The notes beneath the pieces were generated by a model. The model had not been told where the DNA came from and searched no databases. It was given only the letters and a program-made list of their open reading frames with translations. From Ferruginibacter paludis (GTDB lineage Bacteria > Bacteroidota > Bacteroidia > Chitinophagales > Chitinophagaceae): a stretch of DNA of 64,000 bases. Below, one piece after another: positions 49,868-59,526 of the stretch. Location of the stretch: NCBI RefSeq assembly GCF_030409685.1, contig NZ_JAUFQJ010000002.1, positions 186,001 to 250,000 of the forward strand, read 5' to 3'. The first letter of the stretch is position 1, and each line of letters begins with the position of its first letter. A program made the position numbers and the translations under genes.

Positions 49868-50754
49868 TTCTTTTTGTGTTTAGCATTATTAGTGGAGGTT
49901 GGATTACTGATTGGAAGAGGGTTTAATACAAACTCAATATTGTCAATTTCACCGGATGTTATGTTCAGCATTTTTTGTTTGTCTTCATAAGCAGGGTGAG
50001 CAGTAACCACTGTTACACGGTCGCCAAAATGGTAGTCGGGCAACGGTATTTGAAAGCTGCCGTCATTGGTGGTTTTGGTGGCATAAGGAGTTCCATCCAC
50101 CGTAATATCAACGTCCCTGATCGGGCGGTCTGCTGCATCTTTTACTGTACCGGCAAGCCTTATAATTTTTGCCTGTGCAAGGATAAGACTGACGGGGGCA
50201 AAGTTCGGCAACAAAGTGTCGATATTGACGGGTATATACCCATCGCTTACCACATTGATCGCAATGTTGTTTCGTAACTGATCGTACGGAATTTCGGGAA
50301 ATACCACCATCCCTTTTTCATTCACGGAGGCTTCCCGCTGGTAGTGTGGAAAGGTCAACGTAACGCGTCCTTTTGTGATGGGATTTTTGTCTTCATCAAA
50401 CACCCTTACCGTAAGCATCTGATCGCTGGAACCTTTTGGAATCATAAAGCCGCCGAGCACTGTTAATATCACACCAACCACAGGCCCGGTAAATTTGTAG
50501 GTAACGTTCGACTCGATGCCCTTCAGGGTTGCATAAGAATTCATGATGCCGAAGATCAGCGCACTGGCAGCCATTCCAAACAATACCAGAATCAGATAAA
50601 ATACGCGGTCATCCATTTTTTCGGAGCCGCCCTGTTTCATGTAATGCAAATAGTAGTAACCAATACCGGAGGCTGCTATAAGGCTGATCGCCGAGATAAT
50701 AAGATAGGTAGTTACTGAAACTGTTTTTGTGGATGGAGGGTTGTCTGTTGTCAT
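49864..50754 (-). CDS. Inner-membrane protein with carboxypeptidase-regulatory-like domains
   Basis: 296 residues. Three hydrophobic segments at about 15-36 (TTYLIISAISLIAASGIGYYYL), 50-72 (VFYLILVLFGMAASALIFGIM) and 87-102 (FTGPVVGVILTVLGGFMI), then two beta-rich domains outside: MLTVRVFDEDKNPITKGRVTLTF and IRLAGTVKDAADRPIRDVDITVDGTPYATKTTNDGSFQIPLP, the latter a typical CarboxypepD_reg/Ig-like repeat. The C-terminus is basic (NAKHKKK). Not a known named family to me. It forms a two-gene unit with the outer-membrane barrel gene, suggesting a trans-envelope pair. Confidence 0.78.
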   Translation of the reverse strand: MTTDNPPSTKTVSVTTYLIISAISLIAASGIGYYYLHYMKQGGSEKMDDRVFYLILVLFGMAASALIFGIMNSYATLKGIESNVTYKFTGPVVGVILTVLGGFMIPKGSSDQMLTVRVFDEDKNPITKGRVTLTFPHYQREASVNEKGMVVFPEIPYDQLRNNIAINVVSDGYIPVNIDTLLPNFAPVSLILAQAKIIRLAGTVKDAADRPIRDVDITVDGTPYATKTTNDGSFQIPLPDYHFGDRVTVVTAHPAYEDKQKMLNITSGEIDNIEFVLNPLPISNPTSTNNAKHKKK

Positions 50755-51062
50755 TTTACCTGATTGTAATGGGGTGTTTTAAATCAACAAGGGATATAGA
50801 ACAAAACACTTGCAGGCAAAGAGAGAAGAGCAATTGAAAAAAGGTAAAAATGTTTTTACATGGAGGATGAATGAATTATACCAGTAAGTTAATGAAAAAA
50901 CAACAACATACAAAGCAGAGAATCACCTGCACAAAAAAGAACCTGCCCGGGGTTAGTTTTTTTTCTGGCTGTACAAAAAAATAGCATACAAAAAAATCCC
51001 CGGAATTGATATTCCGGGGATGGCTTAAACAGCTCAGTTATAAAAATCGTCCGGTTAACAAA
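50755..51062. other. Intergenic region between unknown operon and glpF
   Basis: About 308 nt with no credible gene. It holds the glpF terminator (50989-51021) and presumably the promoter of the unknown minus-strand pair, which I cannot place with confidence. The rest is A-rich on the plus strand. Confidence 0.5.
50989..51021 (-). terminator. Rho-independent terminator of glp operon
   Basis: Perfect 11-bp arms ATCCCCGGAAT / ATTCCGGGGAT (50996-51006, 51011-51021) with a 4-nt loop; on the minus strand it is followed by a run of T. It lies 42 nt past the glpF stop. Confidence 0.92.
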
Positions 51063-51770
51063 TCAATGAATAAAATGATAGCACAATGCTGCCAGCAAGC
51101 TGCCAATGATGGGTGCTATAACTGGTACAATGCCGTATTTCCAGTTGCTGCTTCCTTTTCCTTTAATGGGCAAGATGGCATGCATAATTCTTGGTCCAAG
51201 GTCTCTTGCCGGGTTGATAGCATAACCGGTAGTACCGCCCAAACTCAGCCCGATTCCTAATACCAGCAGTGAAATTGGCAAGCCGTCCAACGCACCCAGG
51301 CTTTCTTTTGATGATACGATAAAAAGAGCTCCTATTACCAAAACAAAAGTGCCGACTATTTCTGAGAAAAAATTATCTGCCCTGCTTTCAATGGCTGGAG
51401 ACGTACAAAAGACGCCCAATTTGGATGCCTGGCTTTCCGTTGCATCAAAATGGTTGCGGTAAGTAAGCCATACTAAAAATGCGCCGATCATTGCGCCAAG
51501 TAACTGCGCTGCAATATAAGTAGGCACAAGCCTCCATTCAAATTTACCCAATGCGGCAAGGCCAATCGTTATAGCCGGGTTAAGGTGTGCGCCACTTGAA
51601 CCTGCAGAAATAAATACGCCTGCGAATACAGCAATCGCCCATCCAAAAGCAATTACAATAAGGCCGCTGTTGTTACCATAGGTCTTGTTCAATACTACAT
51701 TGGCAACAACGCCGTCTCCCAGCAATATCAACACAGCGGTACCGGTAAGTTCTGCAATAAAAGGTGTCAT
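51063..51770 (-). CDS. glpF: Glycerol facilitator (aquaglyceroporin)
   Basis: 235 residues, six helices plus the two half-helices of the MIP fold. Both NPA boxes are present: HLNPAITIG (about 62) and AINPARDLGPR (about 185). The Asp after the second NPAR is the aquaglyceroporin mark, so glycerol rather than only water is the expected substrate. It provides glycerol entry for GlpK. 40 nt after glpD, last gene of glpK-glpD-glpF. Confidence 0.94.
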   Translation of the reverse strand: MTPFIAELTGTAVLILLGDGVVANVVLNKTYGNNSGLIVIAFGWAIAVFAGVFISAGSSGAHLNPAITIGLAALGKFEWRLVPTYIAAQLLGAMIGAFLVWLTYRNHFDATESQASKLGVFCTSPAIESRADNFFSEIVGTFVLVIGALFIVSSKESLGALDGLPISLLVLGIGLSLGGTTGYAINPARDLGPRIMHAILPIKGKGSSNWKYGIVPVIAPIIGSLLAALCYHFIH

Positions 51771-51810
51771 TTTTAAAGTTTATTTTTTGGTTTAGGAATC
51801 AAACATTTAA

Positions 51811-53367
51811 TCAGTGTGCCAGGTAATTTTGCGCTATTGCTGTAAAAGCCAAAACTTGTTGTTCTTGCCATTTGTCATCCCTTTGCAGTAACCCTGCTAT
51901 CAGCGCCGCCACCATGGGAGCGGCTTCCACAGCTGCGGCTGCATCCAGGAACAATGCCCTTGTTCGCCTTGCTAAAACATCTTCCACGGTCATAGCCATC
52001 TCGTGTTGTACCGCCCACACAACGGTGGCCTTGCTATAAGGCAAGCCGGCATGTATTTTTTCTTTAAGAGATGGCTGCTGGTTGCTCAGCTCAATAATTT
52101 TTTCCGCATCACTGCCATATATATTCAGCGTAGCATCGCTTGTTGCATGTTGGGTATAACCATGAATTTTCAGCGTGTCTGTGACGCAGGGTTGTTTTGG
52201 CAGCTTACAGGCATTAGCGGCATTGTCAATAGCATGTATGGCCATGGTTCTGTAAGTAGTCCACTTACCGCCTGTTATGGTTACCAATCCACTTTTTGAT
52301 ACAATGGTAGTATGGTCTCTTGGTAAAATGGCAGTGGATTTTTGTCCCTTTACTTTTATCAATGGCCTTAAACCTGCATATACCGCTTTTATATCGCCGT
52401 GTCCTATTTGTGTGCTCAGGTAACGGTTACAATGTTTGATAATAAAATCAACTTCTTCCTGTAATGCTTTTGGTTCGGTTGTAATTTCCTTTACCGGTGT
52501 ATCGGTAGTGCCCAGCAAAACCTTGTCATGCCAGGGTACTGCAAACAACACCCTTCCGTCATCCGTTTTCGGAATCATTAAAGCCTGTTTACCAGGAAAA
52601 AACTTTTCATCAACAACAATATGAACGCCCTGTGACGGAGATACAATAGGTTCGTGCCCGGCATCATCCATGGCAATTACGTTATCGGTAAATACACCAG
52701 TTGCATTAATAACCGACTTACCATTGAGCGTATATTTTATGCCGGATAAAACATCTTCCACCACCAAACCACTGATATTGCCGCCTGTTTTATTCAAGGC
52801 AATTACTTTGCAATAATTCAGCATGGCCGCACCTTGTTCAACCGCTGTTTGTGCCAGGTTTACCGCCAGCCTGGCATCATCAAACTGGCCGTCCTGGTAC
52901 AATACACCGCCACTTAAATTGTCAGGCGAAATGGCCGGTAACAATTGCATGGTTGTTTTTTTTGAGAGCATTTTTGTTTTACCAAGGCTTAATTTACCCG
53001 CCAGCAAATCGTACGTGCTAAGCCCGATACTATAATACCATTTTTGCCACCAGTGAAAAGAAGGAATGATGAATGCCAGGTTATGGCACACATGTGGTGC
53101 ATTTTTTAACAAGATGCCTCTTTCACGAAGTGCTTCTTTAACCAGCTTAATATTGCCCTGTGCCAGGTACCGTACGCCACCATGTACCAGTTTGGTGCTG
53201 CGGCTGCTGGTCCCTTTTGAAAAGTCGTCCTGTTCAACAAGCAAAGTTTTATATCCTCTTGAAGCAGCATCAACAGCACAACCGAGACCGGTGGCCCCAC
53301 CGCCGATAACAATGATATCCCATTGCGCAACATCATTCAGCTGCTGTAACATTTTTTGCCTGTCCAT
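51811..53367 (-). CDS. glpD: Aerobic glycerol-3-phosphate dehydrogenase
   Basis: 518 residues. FAD-binding start IIVIGGGATGLGCAVDAASRGYKTLLVEQDDFSKGTSSRSTKLVHGGVRYL at about 19-69 is diagnostic. The middle has VINATGVFTDNVIAMDD and PSQGVHIVVDEKFFPG, and the C-terminal DAO_C-like domain ends with EDVLARRTRALFLDA. Oxidises glycerol-3-phosphate to dihydroxyacetone phosphate, passing electrons to quinone. 100 nt after glpK. Confidence 0.96.
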   Translation of the reverse strand: MDRQKMLQQLNDVAQWDIIVIGGGATGLGCAVDAASRGYKTLLVEQDDFSKGTSSRSTKLVHGGVRYLAQGNIKLVKEALRERGILLKNAPHVCHNLAFIIPSFHWWQKWYYSIGLSTYDLLAGKLSLGKTKMLSKKTTMQLLPAISPDNLSGGVLYQDGQFDDARLAVNLAQTAVEQGAAMLNYCKVIALNKTGGNISGLVVEDVLSGIKYTLNGKSVINATGVFTDNVIAMDDAGHEPIVSPSQGVHIVVDEKFFPGKQALMIPKTDDGRVLFAVPWHDKVLLGTTDTPVKEITTEPKALQEEVDFIIKHCNRYLSTQIGHGDIKAVYAGLRPLIKVKGQKSTAILPRDHTTIVSKSGLVTITGGKWTTYRTMAIHAIDNAANACKLPKQPCVTDTLKIHGYTQHATSDATLNIYGSDAEKIIELSNQQPSLKEKIHAGLPYSKATVVWAVQHEMAMTVEDVLARRTRALFLDAAAAVEAAPMVAALIAGLLQRDDKWQEQQVLAFTAIAQNYLAH

Positions 53368-53467
53368 CTTAAAAACTACGATTTATTTGATTGCAATAAT
53401 TAGGTTGATTGTTTTTTAAGTCAGTTCTTATTTCTATGATGGCGTAACGCGTAAGATAATATTTCCA

Positions 53468-54964
53468 CTATTCATCATCTGCCCATGCCTTGGCAGTTTT
53501 TACAGAACGCTGCCATTGTTTGGTTAAGGCTGTTCTTTCTTCCTCGTCCATAGCAGAGACAAACTTTTTATCCACCTGCCATTGGTTCTGTATAGATTCC
53601 ATATCCGGCCAATAGCCTACGGCAAGGCCTGCCAGGTAGGCGGCGCCCAGGGCAGTAGTCTCTGTAATAACCGGCCGTACAACGGTTGTATTCATGATGT
53701 TACTTTGAAACTGCATTAATAAATTATTCACGGTTGCGCCTCCATCCACCCTTAATTCTTTAATGCTGATACCGGAATCAGCTTCCATTGCCTTCAACAC
53801 ATCCATGGTTTGATAGGCGATGCTATCCAGGGCAGCCCTGGCAATATGCGCTTTGTTCGATCCCCGTGTAAGTCCAGTTATGATGCCCCTGGCATGCTGG
53901 TTCCAATGCGGTGCGCCAAGGCCTGCAAAAGCAGGTACTACATACACACCGTCACTATCTTTTACCTGTGCGGCAAGTGTTTCAACTTCGGCGGCGGTTG
54001 TAATAATGCCAATGCTGTCTCTTAGCCATTGTATAACAGCACCTGCAATAAATACACTGCCTTCCAGTGCATAATGCGTAATACCGTTGACCTTCCACGC
54101 TACAGTGGTTAATAAATTATTAGTGCTTGTTACCGGTTTTTCACCCGTGTTCATCAACATAAAGCAACCTGTACCATAGGTATTTTTTACCATGCCGGGC
54201 TGCGTACACATTTGTCCAAATAATGCTGACTGCTGATCGCCTGCTATGCCTGCGATTGGGATATTATGGGCCGATAAAATATTTTGTGTGTGGCCATACA
54301 CTTCGCTACTGCTGCGGATTTGCGGCAACATGTTGCCGGGTATGCCTAATAATTCCTGCAGCTCGCCATCCCACTGCAAAGTATGTATATTGCAGAGCAT
54401 CGTACGACTGGCGTTGGAAACATCCGTAATGTGTGCCTGGCCTTTGGTTAGGTTCCATACAAGCCAGGTATCAATCGTTCCAAAACACAGCTCCCCGTTG
54501 TTCGCTTTCTCCCGGGCACCTTCTACGTTGTCTAAAATCCATTTTATTTTGGTACCACTAAAATAAGCATCTACAATTAAACCTGTTTTTTCCCGGATAA
54601 TTTTATCAGCGCCTTTTGCTTTGAGTTCATCACAAAAAGAAGCCGTTCTTCTGTCTTGCCAAACGATGGCGTTGTACACTGGCACGCCGGTATTTCTATC
54701 CCATACAACAGTTGTTTCGCGTTGATTGGTGATACCAATGGCCGCAATGTTTTCCGCCGATAAACCTGCCTTGGTAATCGCTTCCGCAGCTACGCCAAAC
54801 TGGGTGCTCCATATTTCATTGGCATCATGTTCAACCCAGCCGCTTTTTGGAAAAATCTGGGTAAACTCTTTTTGTGCTACAGAAACAATGGAGCCCATTT
54901 TGTCAAATACAATCGCCCTGGAACTGGTAGTGCCCTGGTCTAACGCTAAGATGTATTGCTGCAT
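53468..54964 (-). CDS. glpK: Glycerol kinase
   Basis: 498 residues from the ATG at 54964; the longer frame adds 34 non-homologous residues. Family marks: [19 protein letters not shown] at the N-terminus, [36 protein letters not shown], and the C-terminal [26 protein letters not shown] and [16 protein letters not shown]. Phosphorylates glycerol taken up by GlpF. First gene of the minus-strand glp operon. Confidence 0.97.
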   Translation of the reverse strand: MQQYILALDQGTTSSRAIVFDKMGSIVSVAQKEFTQIFPKSGWVEHDANEIWSTQFGVAAEAITKAGLSAENIAAIGITNQRETTVVWDRNTGVPVYNAIVWQDRRTASFCDELKAKGADKIIREKTGLIVDAYFSGTKIKWILDNVEGAREKANNGELCFGTIDTWLVWNLTKGQAHITDVSNASRTMLCNIHTLQWDGELQELLGIPGNMLPQIRSSSEVYGHTQNILSAHNIPIAGIAGDQQSALFGQMCTQPGMVKNTYGTGCFMLMNTGEKPVTSTNNLLTTVAWKVNGITHYALEGSVFIAGAVIQWLRDSIGIITTAAEVETLAAQVKDSDGVYVVPAFAGLGAPHWNQHARGIITGLTRGSNKAHIARAALDSIAYQTMDVLKAMEADSGISIKELRVDGGATVNNLLMQFQSNIMNTTVVRPVITETTALGAAYLAGLAVGYWPDMESIQNQWQVDKKFVSAMDEEERTALTKQWQRSVKTAKAWADDE

Positions 54965-55442
54965 GAAAATAGATTTTGAATTTTTTAAGAAGATGATAAT
55001 TTGATTGGCGTCAGTAAAAACGGCTAATATAAAAGCGGAAGTAATAAAGGCAATGAATGCGCACAATTAGTTTGCGGCGATTTTTTTAAAGTAAATTTTG
55101 GCATACAATCGTTTTATGCTGCTAATGTAGTATTTATAATGATTGGTTGTGGATGCAAGCGCCGGAGGCCAAAGAAAATATTTATTCAATAATGAAAATT
55201 GATTTGCCGCTGGCGGGGAATGACCGGTAGTCCCCTGTATTAATTGTTGTGCCTTCAACTGAACGGAGATAGTAAAACCCACTGATACCAGGTGATTAAC
55301 ACGGGAATACCTCCAACAGGCAGGTATCCGGAAAAATCAAAACAGCATTATCCATCTATAAGCTGTATCTTTATACGCCATATTTCACTTTCGTTCAATG
55401 TTTGTCCTTTGTACGAAGGCAGCACAATTAAAAATCTTTTAT
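54965..55442. other. Divergent intergenic region, glpK / 118-aa gene
   Basis: About 478 nt without a supported gene. Two imperfect hairpins are visible: GGGGAATGACCGGTAGTCCCC near 55215-55236 and GAATACCTCCAACAGGCAGGTATCC near 55304-55330. Neither has a T-tract. They could be parts of a structured leader or operator sites; I cannot assign a known riboswitch. Confidence 0.45.
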
Positions 55443-55799
55443 ATGTATACTTATATTTGGAACAAATACCTGCCGGTAATTAGAATTTTACTAAAAAAAT
55501 CAGCCGCAGGCGACCAGTTACTGAGCCTTAACAGGGAAGATTTTGAAAGAGCGGGAACGGGCCGCAAAGCGGGTTATAAATTTGTAATTGCTTTTACAGA
55601 TGGCAAAGTAAGTAATGTAATCAGCGGATCAGATCTTGCCAGTCATTTGGCAAGCGCTATGCTGGAAGATGATGCTACAAAAGCAGTGTTGCGGGGCGGA
55701 CAGTATGAAGTAATTCTAAACACGAAATTTCAATTGACTATAAAAAATACCGCACCACAACCAGCACCGGAAGTTACAGCCGAAGCAAATGCTGAATAA
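55443..55799 (+). CDS. Small conserved-looking protein, unknown function
   Basis: 118 residues from the ATG at 55443. The N-terminal half is basic and hydrophobic (TYIWNKYLPVIRILLKKSAAGDQ), followed by LNREDFERAGTGRKAGYKFVIAFTDGKVSN, SGSDLASHLASAMLEDD, and a strand YEVILNTKFQLTIKN, ending in a Pro/Ala/Glu tail. The composition and alternating pattern look like a real folded protein, but I know no family. An exact TAnnTTTG word (TATATTTG, near 55452-55459) lies just inside the frame, so the true start could be later. 55 nt before the DEAD-box gene. Confidence 0.65.
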   Translation: MYTYIWNKYLPVIRILLKKSAAGDQLLSLNREDFERAGTGRKAGYKFVIAFTDGKVSNVISGSDLASHLASAMLEDDATKAVLRGGQYEVILNTKFQLTIKNTAPQPAPEVTAEANAE

Positions 55800-55854
55800 A
55801 ACAAACAACCATTAACAACAATACATTCTTTTTAAATTAATTTCCCTACACATT

Positions 55855-57096
55855 TTGAAGTTCACCGATTTTGACTTTGATCAAAGATTGATAGACGGCA
55901 TAGAAGCCTCCAATTACAATGAAGCCACCCCTGTTCAGGAACAGGTCATTCCACTCGTTTTAGCAGGCAGAGATGTCATAGCTTCCGCACAAACAGGTAC
56001 CGGCAAAACCGCCGCGTTTTTACTGCCGCTCATCAATAATATAATTTCAAGTCCGCTTAACCAGCATAGCATTACCGCGTTGGTAATTGTACCCACCAGG
56101 GAGCTGGCCATACAGATTGCACAGCATATGGAAGGCTTAAGTTATTTTACTTCCGTAAGTTCTATTGCTGTTTATGGAGGTGGAGATGGCAATGCATTTA
56201 TACAGGAAAAAAAGGCCCTCAGCGCTGGCGCCGATGTAGTGATCTGTACCCCCGGTAAAATGCTGGCGCACATCAACATGGGCTATGTAAAATTCCAGGG
56301 ATTAAAATATTTAATTTTAGATGAGGCCGACCGTATGCTCGACATGGGTTTTTATGATGACATCATGCGCATTATTGGAGCCCTGCCGGCCAAGCGCCAG
56401 AACCTGCTTTTTTCGGCCACCATGCCACATAAGATAAGAGAAATGGCCCGCCGTATATTACACCAGCCTGCCGAAATAAATATATCTATCAGTAAGCCAA
56501 ATGAAAAAATTACACAGCTGGCTTATGTGGTGTACGATACACAAAAAATACCCCTCGTAAAGCACCTCTTAATGCAAAAAACTTTTTCCTCTGTGCTTAT
56601 TTTTTGCAGCAGCAAAAACAGCGTGAAAGAATTAAACAGGGAGTTAAAAAGAACCAAACTGGCGGTCGATGAAATTCACAGCGACCTTGAACAGGATAAA
56701 AGAGAAGAAGTACTCATGCATTTTAAAAGTGGCCGCTTGCAGGTGTTGGTGGCTACCGATATATTAAGCCGTGGTATTGATATTGATAACATTGGCCTGG
56801 TACTGAATTACGATGTGCCGCACGATGGGGAAGACTATGTACACCGCATTGGTCGTACAGCAAGGGCGGCTGCAGAAGGTACGGCGATTACTTTTGTCAG
56901 TGTCAAAGAACAGCGCAAGTTTGCTACCATTGAAAAATTATTAGGAAAACCCGTTCCCAAAGAAGTGGTTCCTGAACAGTTTGGCGAAGCGCCGGCTTAT
57001 ACGCCATCCACCTTTGTGCCCCGGGAAACTGGCAGCAAACATGGTAAAAAGCCCATGCATTTTCATCGAAATCCACCGGCAAGAAAACCTTCTTAA
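55855..57096 (+). CDS. DEAD-box ATP-dependent RNA helicase
   Basis: 413 residues, a RhlE/CsdA-like helicase core. Motifs in order: Q motif (YNEATPVQEQVIP), AQTGTGKT (motif I), PTRELA (Ia), TPGK (Ib), DEAD (II), SAT (III), then the second RecA domain with LIFCSSKNSVKEL, ATDILSRGIDID (V) and HRIGRTARA (VI). A basic C-tail (HGKKPMHFHRNPPARKPS) may hold RNA. The start is a TTG at 55855: the first residues FTDFDFDQRLIDGIE match the usual N-terminus, and no in-frame ATG exists there. Members unwind RNA in ribosome assembly or cold growth. Confidence 0.95.
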   Translation: MKFTDFDFDQRLIDGIEASNYNEATPVQEQVIPLVLAGRDVIASAQTGTGKTAAFLLPLINNIISSPLNQHSITALVIVPTRELAIQIAQHMEGLSYFTSVSSIAVYGGGDGNAFIQEKKALSAGADVVICTPGKMLAHINMGYVKFQGLKYLILDEADRMLDMGFYDDIMRIIGALPAKRQNLLFSATMPHKIREMARRILHQPAEINISISKPNEKITQLAYVVYDTQKIPLVKHLLMQKTFSSVLIFCSSKNSVKELNRELKRTKLAVDEIHSDLEQDKREEVLMHFKSGRLQVLVATDILSRGIDIDNIGLVLNYDVPHDGEDYVHRIGRTARAAAEGTAITFVSVKEQRKFATIEKLLGKPVPKEVVPEQFGEAPAYTPSTFVPRETGSKHGKKPMHFHRNPPARKPS

Positions 57097-57283
57097 ACTA
57101 AATTTAACCGCATAATTTAATTGTTTTAGCGGAAAGTTATTGAACGTGCATTTACAGTTTTGTAGTAAATCGTTGTGCCGCTCCCTTTTGCCTGCACAGA
57201 CTTTTGGAACGTTGTCAATCCACAGCCTCGCTAATTTCCTACAGCATCCTGATTAAAAATCAGATGGGACCGGTGGCCTGGCG

Positions 57284-57317
57284 TTGGGGCTCATTTCCTG
57301 CCAAAGAAATATATTTG
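57284..57317 (+). promoter_or_regulatory. Candidate recG promoter
   Basis: TTG at 57284-57286, 23-bp spacer and TATATTTG at 57310-57317, an exact -7 match. The transcript would start near 57321, so ATG-type codons upstream cannot be the start of recG. Confidence 0.5.
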
Positions 57318-59465
57318 TATAAACTACTTACTATTTCATCTTCACCCAATATATTATCCAGTCCGGTTGAGTACCTTAAAGGCGTTGGCCCGCTGAGAGG
57401 AGATATGCTAAAAAAAGAATTAAGCATTTTCACTTTTAAGGACATGCTGGAATATTATCCTTTCCGGCATTTGGATAAAACCAAAATAGATAAGATTGCA
57501 ACATTAAATGAAGGAACAGAATATGCACAGGTTGCTGGAAAATTGACCCACGTTGAGCTGATAGGCGAAAAACGCAGCAAGCGTTTGGTAGCTTACCTGC
57601 AGGATGATACAGGTGAAATGGAACTGGTCTGGTTCCAGGGAATCAGCTGGGCGGAAAAATTATTAACCGTTGGTCACCATTACCTGGTTTTTGGGAAAGT
57701 GGGCTTTTTTATGAACCGGGTACAAATCAATCATCCTGAAATTGAATTGTACACAGCCGAAAAAGCGGATGGTAAAAAATTCCTGGAACCTGTTTATTAT
57801 TCTACAGAAAAATTAAAAGCCCGTGGCTTGAATGGCAGGGCCTTTGCAAAATTAACCTACGCCTTATTACAACAATTATCGGCTAAAGATCTGCCGGAGA
57901 ATTTGCCGGAATCATTGCTCTTAAAATACCGTTTTATTTCCCGCTGGGATGCATTTCGTTCTATCCATTTTCCTGCAACAGAAGAATTGTATGCGCATGC
58001 AGTAAGAAGGCTGAAGTTTGAAGAATTATTTTTTGCCCAAATGCGGCTGGGCTTATTACGCAGTACCCGTCATCGTTTCAGCCAGGGCTGGACCTTCAAC
58101 AAAGTGGGCGACCTATTCAATATTTTTTACAACACCTATCTTCCCTTTGAACTTACCAACGCCCAAAAAAGAGTGTTAAAGGAAATCAGAAAAGATTTCG
58201 GCAGTGGAAAACAAATGAACCGGCTGCTGCAGGGAGACGTAGGCAGCGGCAAAACCATTGTTGCATTATTAAGTATGCTGATTGCTGCTGATAATACGCA
58301 CCCAACCAAAGGCGACGCTTTTCAATCTGTATTAATGGCACCGACAGAAATCCTGGCGCAACAGCACTATAATACCATCGCTGCCCTGGTAAAAGATTTA
58401 CCGGTTTGTGTAAAACTATTAACCGGATCATCTGTTACTAAACAGCGCAGGGAAATTTTAAAAGCCTGCGAAGATGGCTCATTGAACATATTGATCGGCA
58501 CGCATGCGGTGATAGAAGATAAAGTGCAGTTTAAAAACCTCGGTTTTGCAGTAATTGATGAACAACATAAATTCGGTGTGGCGCAACGGGCAAGGTTATG
58601 GGCCAAAAATACATTACCGCCACATGTGCTGGTGATGACGGCTACGCCCATTCCAAGAACGCTTGCTTTAACGGCTTATGGTGATTTGGATTACAGCGTG
58701 ATTGATGAACTGCCGCCGGGAAGGCAACCAATTACTACCGTACATCGTTTTGAAAATAAACGGCCGATGGTAATGGATTTTATAAGAGATGAAATTAAAA
58801 AAGGCCGGCAGGCTTACGTGGTGTATCCGTTGATAGAAGAGTCTGCCAAAATGGATTACGAAAATCTGATGAAGGGTTTTGAAGAAGTAAAATCATTTTT
58901 TCCCGAACCGAAATATTGGATCAGCATGGTGCATGGGCGCCAGCCCGGGGATCAGAAAGAAACCAACATGCAGCGGTTTGTAAAAGCTGATACACAAATC
59001 ATGGTGAGTACAACAGTGATTGAAGTGGGTGTGAATGTGCCGAACGCTTCAATCATGGTTATAGAAAGTGCAGAAAAATTTGGTTTATCGCAGTTGCACC
59101 AGCTACGTGGCAGGGTAGGGCGGGGAAGTGAACAGAGTTATTGTGTGCTGCTGACTGGAAACAAAGTGTCAAAAGACGCAAAGGAAAGATTAAAAATACT
59201 CTGCGCAACAAACGATGGTTTTAAAGTAGCCGAAAAAGATTTGGAAATAAGAGGACCGGGAGATATTGAAGGCACTAAACAAAGCGGCTTATTGAACTTT
59301 AAACTGGCAAATATAGTAAGTGACAGGGTGATGCTGGAAGCCGCCAAAACTGCTGCGGAGGAAATCATTATTACAGACCCCGATTTGGTGATGGAAGAAA
59401 ATGCGCCGGTAAAAAATTACCTTCATTTTCAAAAAGGTAAAACGGTTTGGAGTAAAATTTCGTAA
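57315..59465 (+). CDS. recG: ATP-dependent DNA helicase RecG
   Basis: About 716 residues as drawn. RecG remodels stalled replication forks and Holliday junctions. Order: wedge/OB domain (SPVEYLKGVGPLRGDMLKKEL; YAQVAGKLTHVEL), then the helicase core with LLQGDVGSGKTIVALL (Walker A near residue 310), DEQHKFGVAQR (about 415), TATPIPRTLAL, and GRVGRGSEQSYCVLL. The start is uncertain: there is no ATG between the promoter and MLKKEL. I take TTG at 57315 as the outer limit; the ATT at 57333 (SSSPNILSSP) fits the family start and the predicted transcript better. The open frame back to 57204 is probably untranslated. Confidence 0.92.
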   Translation: MYKLLTISSSPNILSSPVEYLKGVGPLRGDMLKKELSIFTFKDMLEYYPFRHLDKTKIDKIATLNEGTEYAQVAGKLTHVELIGEKRSKRLVAYLQDDTGEMELVWFQGISWAEKLLTVGHHYLVFGKVGFFMNRVQINHPEIELYTAEKADGKKFLEPVYYSTEKLKARGLNGRAFAKLTYALLQQLSAKDLPENLPESLLLKYRFISRWDAFRSIHFPATEELYAHAVRRLKFEELFFAQMRLGLLRSTRHRFSQGWTFNKVGDLFNIFYNTYLPFELTNAQKRVLKEIRKDFGSGKQMNRLLQGDVGSGKTIVALLSMLIAADNTHPTKGDAFQSVLMAPTEILAQQHYNTIAALVKDLPVCVKLLTGSSVTKQRREILKACEDGSLNILIGTHAVIEDKVQFKNLGFAVIDEQHKFGVAQRARLWAKNTLPPHVLVMTATPIPRTLALTAYGDLDYSVIDELPPGRQPITTVHRFENKRPMVMDFIRDEIKKGRQAYVVYPLIEESAKMDYENLMKGFEEVKSFFPEPKYWISMVHGRQPGDQKETNMQRFVKADTQIMVSTTVIEVGVNVPNASIMVIESAEKFGLSQLHQLRGRVGRGSEQSYCVLLTGNKVSKDAKERLKILCATNDGFKVAEKDLEIRGPGDIEGTKQSGLLNFKLANIVSDRVMLEAAKTAAEEIIITDPDLVMEENAPVKNYLHFQKGKTVWSKIS

Positions 59466-59488
59466 GTAGAATTAACAATACATAAACG

Positions 59489-59526
59489 TTGCAGGGCTGT
59501 AGTATGTTTGATTATATTTCAGTACT
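59489..59526 (+). promoter_or_regulatory. Candidate promoter of T9SS cargo gene, probably leaderless
   Basis: TTG at 59489-59491, 21-bp spacer, TATATTTC at 59513-59520 (one mismatch to TAnnTTTG). The expected start is about 59524-59527, at the TTG codon of the gene. Confidence 0.45.

Noticed and set aside
55067-55282. 71-residue minus-strand open frame upstream of glpK
   Set aside because: Low-complexity, no family resemblance, and it abuts the upstream open extension of the glpK frame; it looks like a chance frame in the divergent intergenic region.
55200-55335. Riboswitch in the glpK upstream region
   Set aside because: Two imperfect hairpins are present, but they match no riboswitch class I can recognise by eye.
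57204-57314. ATG/TTG extension of recG to 57204
   Set aside because: The residues do not look like RecG, and the frame would start before the TATATTTG promoter box.
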